Source: Hyunsoonleella aquatilis (GTDB taxonomy: Bacteria; Bacteroidota; Bacteroidia; Flavobacteriales; Flavobacteriaceae). Taken from it: 64,000 bases of DNA. The translations under genes and the position numbers were made by a program. The stretch spans positions 62,001 to 126,000 of the forward strand of contig NZ_JACNMF010000006.1 of the NCBI RefSeq assembly GCF_014270105.1, written 5' to 3'. The notes below the pieces were generated by a model. It was not told the DNA's origin, searched no databases, and saw only the letters and a list, made by a program, of their open reading frames with translations. Of the stretch, positions 9,210 to 15,518 are shown piece after piece (position 1 is the stretch's first letter; every line of letters begins with the position of its first letter).

Positions 9210-10205
9210 TTAAGAATTATAGGCCCATTTTAAATAGATGGCACCCCAATTAAATCCGCCCCCAAAGGCGGCAAAGATCATATTATCGCCTTTTTTTAAT
9301 TGCGATTCATAGTCATACAAAAGCAAAGGTAAGGTGGCTGATGTTGTATTTCCGTATTTGTGGATATTTACCATCACCTTTTCTTCCTCTAAATCTATCC
9401 GCTGTGCTGTGGCATCAATTATGCGCTTATTGGCCTGATGGGCCGCGAGCCAATTTACGGTATCCCGTGTGAGGTTATTGCGCTCTAAAATTTTTACAGT
9501 AGAATCTGCCATATTAAACACAGCATTTTTAAAAACCGTTCGCCCCTCTTGGAAAGCATACTGGCCTCCTTTTTCCATAGCTTCAGGGGTCAAGGGATAT
9601 GATGACCCTCCATAGGTAGCCTGTAAAAACTCCCTTCCAGTACCATCACTTCTCAAATATTCATCCTGAAGACCAAGATTTTCTGTATTCGGCTCAAAAA
9701 GCACGGCTCCAGCTCCATCACCGAAAATAATGCACGTAGCTCTGTCTTTGTAATTAATGATGGAAGACATTTTATCGGCTCCAATTAAAAGCACGTTTTT
9801 GTAACGTCCAGACTCTATGTAGGAAGCCGCCACAGACATGCCATATAAAAAACTAGAACATGCCGCGTCCATGTCAAACGAAAAGGCATTAACCGCGCCG
9901 ATTCCCGCGGCAGTGAAAGAGGCCGTTGAGGCCGCCTTCATATCTGGTGTTGCAGTAGCTACAATCACCAATTCTATATCCTTTGGGTCCAACCCCTTTT
10001 TATTAATGAGGTCTTTTGCGGCCTTTATAGCCAAGTAAGAAGTTCCTTTGCCTTCGTCTTTTAGAATCCGACGTTCCTTGATTCCAGTTCTTGTCGTAAT
10101 CCATTCGTCATTGGTATCAACCATGTTTTCAAGCATTTGATTGGTCAATACATAGTCAGGAACATAGCCCCCGACGGCAGTTATCGCTGCTGAGATTTTA
10201 CTCAT
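9210..10205 (-). CDS. fabH: Beta-ketoacyl-ACP synthase III
   Basis: FabH condenses acetyl- or branched acyl-CoA with malonyl-ACP to start fatty-acid chains; in Bacteroidota it sets the iso/anteiso branched profile. The catalytic triad is visible: Cys in DMDAACSSFLYG, His in AAHQANKRI and Asn in HKYGNTTSATLP. The 331-residue length is standard. It sits between rpmF and accB. A terminator-like hairpin between rpmF and fabH suggests it may be partly or wholly transcribed from its own start. Confidence 0.97.
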   Translation of the reverse strand: MSKISAAITAVGGYVPDYVLTNQMLENMVDTNDEWITTRTGIKERRILKDEGKGTSYLAIKAAKDLINKKGLDPKDIELVIVATATPDMKAASTASFTAAGIGAVNAFSFDMDAACSSFLYGMSVAASYIESGRYKNVLLIGADKMSSIINYKDRATCIIFGDGAGAVLFEPNTENLGLQDEYLRSDGTGREFLQATYGGSSYPLTPEAMEKGGQYAFQEGRTVFKNAVFNMADSTVKILERNNLTRDTVNWLAAHQANKRIIDATAQRIDLEEEKVMVNIHKYGNTTSATLPLLLYDYESQLKKGDNMIFAAFGGGFNWGAIYLKWAYNS

Positions 10206-10332
10206 ACCGTGTAGTTAATTGAATAAAAAACGCCTAAAATGAACAGAAATCATCCAAATTTGATGTAAAATATGAAATTTTGGATAAATATATTCAAATT
10301 CGATCGATTTTTAACCCAGAAAAGCGCAAAAC

Positions 10333-10360
10333 AAAAAAAACGCCCACAAGTGAGCGTTTA
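10333..10360 (-). terminator. Terminator or attenuator between rpmF and fabH
   Basis: On the minus strand, AAACGCTCAC TT GTGGGCGTTT (one mismatch) is followed by eight T residues, about 20 bases after the rpmF stop. It would end or attenuate the DUF177-rpmF transcript before fabH. Confidence 0.7.
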
Positions 10361-10381
10361 ATTATGATGCATGCATATTAA

Positions 10382-10582
10382 CTATGCTAAATTTTCTTCT
10401 TCTGAATTGTCGATAAGCACCTGCCCTCTGTAGTATAATTTACCTTCATGCCAGTGCGCTCTGTGGTATAAATGAGCCTCTCCCGTAGTTGGGCAAGTTG
10501 CAATAGTTGGCGCAGTTGCTTTATAGTGCGTTCTTCTTTTATCCCTTCTCGTTTTAGAGATTTTTCTTTTAGGATGTGCCAT
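10382..10582 (-). CDS. rpmF: 50S ribosomal protein L32
   Basis: This 66-residue basic protein starts [20 protein letters not shown], the standard L32 N-terminus. It lies 8 bases after the DUF177 gene and upstream of fabH, an arrangement kept across many bacterial phyla. The usual zinc-cysteine pairs are reduced: only one cysteine (TCPTTGEAH) is visible, so this is probably a zinc-independent form. Confidence 0.96.
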   Translation of the reverse strand: MAHPKRKISKTRRDKRRTHYKATAPTIATCPTTGEAHLYHRAHWHEGKLYYRGQVLIDNSEEENLA

Positions 10583-10590
10583 TTTATATG

Positions 10591-11130
10591 TTATTTATTG
10601 TCCGTTAATAATTTTTTCAAAGTATCCCATCTTGGGTCAGTTTCGTCAACTGTTTTTTCATTTTTTTCGCCAGGACTTAGTTCCTCTAATTTGTTCAGTA
10701 TGTCCGATTTTAAAGTGCCGTCCTCAATTCCTGGATGAATCCGTTTTAAGGGTACGGCCAAAATAATCAACTCGTAAATGTATTGCTGAATATTCACTTC
10801 GTGTTCACCATGTGGAATAATGAGGATATCAATATTTTCATCATTGAAATCCTGGCCAAACTTCACCACCAAATCAAATTCATTTTCAATATCTTGATTA
10901 TAAGGCTCATTGGTTAAATCGCAATTCACATTTACAAAACCCGAAATCTTAAAATGTAACTCTAGCAATGTTGTTTTCTTATCCAATTCAACATTGACTT
11001 TAACAGTTACATCATTAAAATCATCATACTCAAAATAATCAAAGAACGTCTTGTCTATTCCGTACTCAAAGTCGTGTTTTCCAATCTTTAATCCCTTAAA
11101 AGGAATCGAATACGCTTTAATCGGCTTCAT
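10591..11130 (-). CDS. DUF177 (YceD) family protein
   Basis: DUF177/YceD proteins are almost always encoded before rpmF and have been linked to 23S rRNA accumulation. I start it at 11130 ([15 protein letters not shown]), giving 179 residues. The frame extends to an ATG at 11154, but that would overlap the -7 box TATATTTG at 11152-11159. The protein is acidic. A conserved cysteine segment ([12 protein letters not shown]) and the late [11 protein letters not shown]...[10 protein letters not shown] tail are family-typical. Confidence 0.88.
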   Translation of the reverse strand: MKPIKAYSIPFKGLKIGKHDFEYGIDKTFFDYFEYDDFNDVTVKVNVELDKKTTLLELHFKISGFVNVNCDLTNEPYNQDIENEFDLVVKFGQDFNDENIDILIIPHGEHEVNIQQYIYELIILAVPLKRIHPGIEDGTLKSDILNKLEELSPGEKNEKTVDETDPRWDTLKKLLTDNK

Positions 11131-11151
11131 TACCACAACTTTTTGAGCCTG

Positions 11152-11159
11152 CAAATATA
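11152..11159 (-). promoter_or_regulatory. -7 box for the DUF177-rpmF transcript
   Basis: TATATTTG on the minus strand is an exact TAnnTTTG match 21 bases upstream of the chosen DUF177 start; it also argues against the longer reading frame. Confidence 0.5.
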
Positions 11160-11190
11160 AAAATTTTTATTATAGCCCAGACAGTTATTT

Positions 11191-12246
11191 TTATTTTTTT
11201 GCCCCTACTTTTCTTGGTGCTTTTTTTAATATGTTGGCTGTAAGTTTCTCAAAATCAAGTCTGTTTCTAAAAATATGTATCCCCATAAACAGCGCTTCTT
11301 TAAAAGACCCAGCGTCTGCCAAGCCCTTTCCAGCAATTTCGTAAGCGGTTCCATGGTCTGGAGAAGTTCTTATCTGTTTGAGTCCGGCCGTGTAATTTAC
11401 GCCCTGACCAAAGGACAAGGTTTTAAACGGTATGAGCCCTTGATCGTGATAGGAAGCGATAATCGCATCAAAGTTTTTATAATTGTCGGAGCCAAAAAAA
11501 CTATCCGCCGCATAAGGGCCAAACACCAATTTGCCGTCTTCCTTTATTTTTTTCAGGGTTGGTCGCATTACGTCGTCGTCCTCGTTGCCAATCACACCAT
11601 TGTCTCCTGTGTGCGGATTGATGCCAAGGACAGCAATTTTAGGCTTTCCGATACCAAAATCCTTTTGAAGAGTATCGTAAACTGTATTAATTTTCTGGAT
11701 AATCAATTCTGGCGATATGTGCGTAGATACATCCTTCACCGGAACATGGTCCGTCAACAAACCGACTTTCAATGTATCGGTCACCATAAACATTAGACTT
11801 TGTCCGCCCAACTCTTGTGCCAAATAGTCCGTATGACCGGGAAAGGTAAATGCTTGGGATTGAATATTTTTCTTGTTAATCGGTGCAGTCAATAAAATAT
11901 CAATGGTTTCGTTTTTCAGGGCTTTTGTGGCTGCTTCTAATGATTTGAAGGCAAATTCACCTATTTTTTCATCCTCTTTTCCAAACTCAATGGATACCCC
12001 TTCCTTCCAACAGTTAAAAACGTTTAATTTGTCATCAACTGCCTGCTCCATCTTATGAATGCTATTGAAGTTCACTGCGGAATCAAAGTGTTTCTTCAAG
12101 AAATCCATCACCTTAATGGAAGCAAAAACTACGGGCGTACAGAACTCAAAAATCCTGGAATCCTCAAAAGTTTTTAGAATGATTTCTCCTCCAATTCCGT
12201 TCAGATCACCAACAGAAATACCTACAACAATTTTTTCTTCTTTCAT
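11191..12246 (-). CDS. pdxA: 4-hydroxythreonine-4-phosphate dehydrogenase
   Basis: PdxA oxidises 4-phosphohydroxy-L-threonine in the DXP-dependent pyridoxal-phosphate pathway. I start at 12246 (MKEEKIVVGISVGDLNGIGG), giving 351 residues; the longer frame to 12297 runs through the -7 box at 12285-12292. GDLNGIGGE, FPGHTDYLAQ (metal-binding His) and SYHDQGLIPFK (metal/substrate-binding His) are intact. It is divergent from ribE. Confidence 0.95.
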   Translation of the reverse strand: MKEEKIVVGISVGDLNGIGGEIILKTFEDSRIFEFCTPVVFASIKVMDFLKKHFDSAVNFNSIHKMEQAVDDKLNVFNCWKEGVSIEFGKEDEKIGEFAFKSLEAATKALKNETIDILLTAPINKKNIQSQAFTFPGHTDYLAQELGGQSLMFMVTDTLKVGLLTDHVPVKDVSTHISPELIIQKINTVYDTLQKDFGIGKPKIAVLGINPHTGDNGVIGNEDDDVMRPTLKKIKEDGKLVFGPYAADSFFGSDNYKNFDAIIASYHDQGLIPFKTLSFGQGVNYTAGLKQIRTSPDHGTAYEIAGKGLADAGSFKEALFMGIHIFRNRLDFEKLTANILKKAPRKVGAKK

Positions 12247-12284
12247 TATTAAGAATCCTAGCTTTTGTTCGTAATTTTGATGTG

Positions 12285-12292
12285 CAAATTTA
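12285..12292 (-). promoter_or_regulatory. -7 box upstream of pdxA
   Basis: TAAATTTG on the minus strand matches TAnnTTTG exactly, 38 bases before the chosen pdxA start, in the pdxA/ribE divergent gap. Confidence 0.45.
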
Positions 12293-12313
12293 ACCAATTA
12301 AACACAGATTAAA

Positions 12314-12901
12314 ATGTTTACTGGAATTATTGAGGCTTTAGGTACTGTTACTGATATAAAAAAGGAACTGGACAATCTACATATCTATATCAAAAGTAAT
12401 ATTACCGATGAATTGAAAATCGACCAAAGTGTGGCGCACAATGGGGTATGCCTTACAGTAGTAGATATAAATAAAGACATCTACACGGTTACAGCGATTA
12501 AAGAAACCTTGGACAAGTCCAATCTGGGGAGTTTAAAATCAGGGGATAGGGTAAACCTTGAACGCGCGATGAAATTAGGCGATAGGCTTGATGGCCATAT
12601 CGTTCAAGGACACGTTGACCAAACGGCAACATGTACCAATGTAGAAAACGCCGATGGCAGTTGGGTTTTTACATTTGAATATGACCCTTCACTAAACAAT
12701 GTTACCATAGAAAAAGGCTCAATTACTGTTAACGGTACGAGTTTGACCGTTGTGAATTCAGGAAGAAACAGCTTTAGCGTGGCCATAATTCCCTATACTT
12801 ATGAGCATACCAACTTCAATACCTTCGAAATAGGCACTATGGTTAATTTAGAATTTGATGTTTTGGGGAAATATGTGACCAAACTAATGGCAACACGATA
12901 G
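12314..12901 (+). CDS. ribE: Riboflavin synthase alpha subunit
   Basis: The enzyme dismutates two 6,7-dimethyl-8-ribityllumazines to riboflavin. The start MFTGIIEALG, the repeated lumazine-binding halves (AHNGVCLTVVDI in the first, EKGSITVNGTSLTVV in the second) and LDGHIVQGHVD are diagnostic. Its 195 residues are normal. Each half has a barrel domain; the internal duplication is visible. It stands alone, divergent from pdxA. Confidence 0.96.
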   Translation: MFTGIIEALGTVTDIKKELDNLHIYIKSNITDELKIDQSVAHNGVCLTVVDINKDIYTVTAIKETLDKSNLGSLKSGDRVNLERAMKLGDRLDGHIVQGHVDQTATCTNVENADGSWVFTFEYDPSLNNVTIEKGSITVNGTSLTVVNSGRNSFSVAIIPYTYEHTNFNTFEIGTMVNLEFDVLGKYVTKLMATR

Positions 12902-12904
12902 CGT

Positions 12905-13090
12905 CTACTTTTTCAACATTTTTTTACCACCATAAAACAAAGCAACGAATATCCCAACAAGAACACCACCATCGATTGGGAAACCGGGTGGCGGGGGCGG
13001 TGCAGGTGGCGGAGGCCCTTGGGCTACGCATACAATGCTTATTAATACAAATAAGATTGAGGCAAATATTCTTTTATTTTGTATCATCAT
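12905..13090 (-). CDS. Small secreted or membrane protein with a proline run
   Basis: About 61 residues if started at 13090 (or at the adjacent ATG, 13087): a signal-peptide-like hydrophobic stretch ending near VCVAQG, a Pro-rich run (PPPPAPPPPPGFP), a second hydrophobic segment (GVLVGIFVALFYGG) and a KKMLKK tail. Short proteins with this plan (leader, PPP, PIDGG, single helix, Lys tail) are common in Flavobacteriaceae and have no known function. The frame opens earlier at 13126, but the added residues would disrupt the leader. The stop is 3 bases from the convergent ribE stop. Confidence 0.65.
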   Translation of the reverse strand: MMIQNKRIFASILFVLISIVCVAQGPPPPAPPPPPGFPIDGGVLVGIFVALFYGGKKMLKK

Positions 13091-13399
13091 TGGGACGCAA
13101 ATGTAACAAAAAAAGGGTCTTAGCAAAAGAAATATACCAAAAAAACATCCATAAAGCGTTAAATATTATCGATGAAATGCACGTTTCTTGATTGCAATTG
13201 CTATTCTAGCAAACGTTAAAAACCATTTAAAAGTATAATCCTGGCTAAATTAATCCCTTTATTTTAACATGATTACAGCACAAATATAAAAAAGTTTAGA
13301 CTACACGCGGGTTAATGCCAATAAATTATTAACAAATGTAAAGTTAATAATTTGGAAGACTTTCTTTAGGGCGAAAACAAGCGCTATATGTAGGCTTAT
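13091..13399. other. AT-rich gap at the left edge of the defence island
   Basis: No gene is supported here. The notable element is an 11-bp perfect inverted repeat at 13323-13333 and 13343-13353 whose 9-base loop region overlaps a minus-strand TACATTTG (13333-13340). Confidence 0.5.
13323..13353. repeat. 11-bp perfect inverted repeat spanning a -7-like box
   Basis: AAATTATTAAC and GTTAATAATTT are exact reverse complements separated by 9 bases. No T run follows, so a terminator is unlikely. A minus-strand TACATTTG starts in the centre, so an operator-like role is possible. Confidence 0.45.
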
Positions 13400-14155
13400 T
13401 TATGCCAAATTTGAAGAAATAATTTCACTTATTCCATTTAAATCCCCAGTCTGGATATAATAGTTAGAAGCATCCATTTTAGTTTTTCCGTTTAGAAGTG
13501 CGCTTTGAGGAAGTATCTGTTTTTTGGAAATAATTTCTTGAAGAAATATCGCATGGGTTATAAATCCAGGGATGTCATAAAACCAATCTTCAGCGGTAAT
13601 CAATCCAAATAATTCATCTTTTCCAACTTTATCCGAATAGAACAGCCTGTTTTTCCTAAGGATATTTTTGATGTCCGGCTTTATTCTGATAAATACGAAA
13701 AAATCATATCGATAGGTATTACCGCTTTCTAAGTTGGGAAGGTAATGCCCTTTGTGATTCCAATCTTTTTCTTCAAGCAACAACAAGTTGGAAAAAAAAG
13801 CGGCCGATTTTACATTGATATGCTTTCCATTCACCACAAAATCAGAATCGTCCCAAAGATTTTGTCCCATAATCCTAAAATCTACTGGGGAGCATTCCAA
13901 GCCACTTGACGTGAAAAACTGAAACAAAGCTATCTCAGCCAATTTTCCCTGAAAAGTATTTGAAAATTTCTCGCCATTGCGCCTGTTGGACTGACCGCCA
14001 GACCTGTGGCCTCGATGAAACCCGCTTCCGAAACACATTTCATAAGCAAAATCAAAGGCCTTTTTTATGTCGATTTCATTTAAGGGGTTTCCGCTAAATG
14101 GCCGTTTAGAATTAATGAAATACCCGTTGGGGGCGTTGAATGATAATGGCCTCAC
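13400..14155 (-). CDS. Putative type II restriction endonuclease, partner of the adjacent methyltransferase
   Basis: This 251-residue protein starts with GTG (MRPLSFNAPNGYF), 3 bases after the methyltransferase stop, which implies co-transcription. I do not recognise a named enzyme. A plausible PD-(D/E)XK nuclease core is visible: Glu74 in FQGKLAEIALFQFF, Asp105 in DDSDFVVNG and Lys116 in INVKSA. The position normally held by Glu/Gln before the Lys is Asn114, giving D-x8-N-x-K. Context is the main support. The recognition site would be that of the methyltransferase, which cannot be read here. Cutting is expected to be blocked by C5-cytosine methylation of the same site. Confidence 0.65.
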   Translation of the reverse strand: MRPLSFNAPNGYFINSKRPFSGNPLNEIDIKKAFDFAYEMCFGSGFHRGHRSGGQSNRRNGEKFSNTFQGKLAEIALFQFFTSSGLECSPVDFRIMGQNLWDDSDFVVNGKHINVKSAAFFSNLLLLEEKDWNHKGHYLPNLESGNTYRYDFFVFIRIKPDIKNILRKNRLFYSDKVGKDELFGLITAEDWFYDIPGFITHAIFLQEIISKKQILPQSALLNGKTKMDASNYYIQTGDLNGISEIISSNLA

Positions 14156-14158
14156 GAT

Positions 14159-15202
14159 TTAAAGCACTTTTACTATTTGATTTGCAATCCTTTCCACCAA
14201 AGGCATAGTGACCGAATTACCCGCTTGCATATACAGTTTGCTATTCGCAATGTTTGGCAAAATGTATCTGTCCATTGGATACCCTTGAAACGCAAAGCAC
14301 TCTTTAGGAGTAAGCTTTCGGATACCGAAATCGTCTTTAATTAAAGGCACATTGTGCCCACCAGTACCCATATTGGCCGTTAAGGTTGGGCACACATTGC
14401 TTTTGTTTTCGCGCACATATACCCTTCGCCATTGATACATCGTATTCGGATTAGTCATGGTTTTCACCAATTCCGGGTAATATTTGTGATCAGGCGAATA
14501 GTAATATTTCTCGTCCTTTTTGTCGCTTTCCAAAAGGTCGTGAATGGTTTTGGTCAATGGCACTTTGCCTGGAAAATCAAAGTCTCTATAATTTGTAACT
14601 TGTTTCGGGTCAAAAGCCACGACAAATATTCGCTCCCTGTTCTGGGGGATATTGGCATGGGTCATAGAATTTAGCACCTCATAATACACCTTATACCCAA
14701 GTTTTTTCTCCAAAATCTCTAAAATGACTTTGAAGGTTTTCCCTTTGTCATGCGACACCAGATTTTTAACGTTTTCCAAAAACAACGCTTTTGGTCTGTG
14801 GGTTTCTATAATCTGTTCCACATCAAAAAACAAAGTGCCTCGAGTATCAGAAAAGCCCTTTCTGTAGCCCGCAATCGAGAAAGCCTGACAAGGGAAACCG
14901 GCGCAAAGCACATCAAATTTTTCAGGAATAAACTGCTTTATGGATTCATCAGTAATATCGCCAAAAGGGACATCGCCAAAATTGTCAGCATAGGTAACCT
15001 TGGCCTCTTTGTTCCATTCACTTGTAAATACACATTTACCCCCTACATTTTGCAAGGCCAATCGAAAGCCACCTATACCGGCAAAAAGGTCGATGAACTC
15101 AAATGTTGTGGATTCCGATGATGGGAAAGGGACGTTAATTTTAAAAGATTCGGTTTTAATCTCTTTCAGATTTTCTACTAATTGCATGCTGTTTATTGCC
15201 AA
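14159..15202 (-). CDS. DNA (cytosine-5)-methyltransferase of a type II restriction-modification system
   Basis: The conserved C5-MTase motifs occur in the normal order over 347 residues: I (FIDLFAGIGGFRLAL, 36-50), IV with the catalytic Cys105 (AGFPCQAFS), VI (FLENVKNL, 141-148), VIII (QNRERIF, 187-193), the variable target-recognition region (about 200-295), IX (RKLTPKECFAFQGYP) and X (QAGNSVTMPLVE). It methylates cytosine at an unknown short site. A second in-frame ATG at residue 6 is also a plausible start. It precedes its presumed nuclease by 3 bases. No controller (C) gene is visible. Confidence 0.92.
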   Translation of the reverse strand: MAINSMQLVENLKEIKTESFKINVPFPSSESTTFEFIDLFAGIGGFRLALQNVGGKCVFTSEWNKEAKVTYADNFGDVPFGDITDESIKQFIPEKFDVLCAGFPCQAFSIAGYRKGFSDTRGTLFFDVEQIIETHRPKALFLENVKNLVSHDKGKTFKVILEILEKKLGYKVYYEVLNSMTHANIPQNRERIFVVAFDPKQVTNYRDFDFPGKVPLTKTIHDLLESDKKDEKYYYSPDHKYYPELVKTMTNPNTMYQWRRVYVRENKSNVCPTLTANMGTGGHNVPLIKDDFGIRKLTPKECFAFQGYPMDRYILPNIANSKLYMQAGNSVTMPLVERIANQIVKVL

Positions 15203-15518
15203 AATTTACTCGGACAAGATAGGGAGTCTTTAAGAAAATATTCGATTTATACTAGATGGTTTTACACTTTTTTTAAACAGGGTGCAATGGATGTCATAAA
15301 AAAATTCCAAACTAAAAAATATCTTGGGCTTCTAAGTTGGGCCACCACGGTTCGGAACAACTGATTCAATATTTCTTTACCATTTAATAACGAAGTTTGC
15401 TGATAATCAAGGGTATTGACTATATGTAAGCTTAAGGGTACTATATTTTTTCTAAACAAGTAAGATTTTGTACCTTTTATTACTATTTTTTTAAATTTGG
15501 GGTTAAATAATTTATCCA
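15203..15518. other. Divergent intergenic region of the defence island
   Basis: This 316-bp AT-rich gap separates the methyltransferase (minus) and the double-DUF262 gene (plus). It holds a well-spaced plus-strand promoter (15467-15499) and a near-consensus minus-strand TAAATTTTG at 15200-15208, which overlaps the methyltransferase start region. An 85-codon minus-strand frame fills most of it but looks non-coding. Confidence 0.5.
15467..15499 (+). promoter_or_regulatory. Bacteroidota promoter of the double-DUF262 gene
   Basis: TTTG at 15467-15470 and TAAATTTG at 15492-15499 are separated by 21 bases, matching the -33/-7 architecture of the phylum. The -7 box lies 19 bases before the ATG at 15519. 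This is the best-formed promoter I found in the window. Confidence 0.65.
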
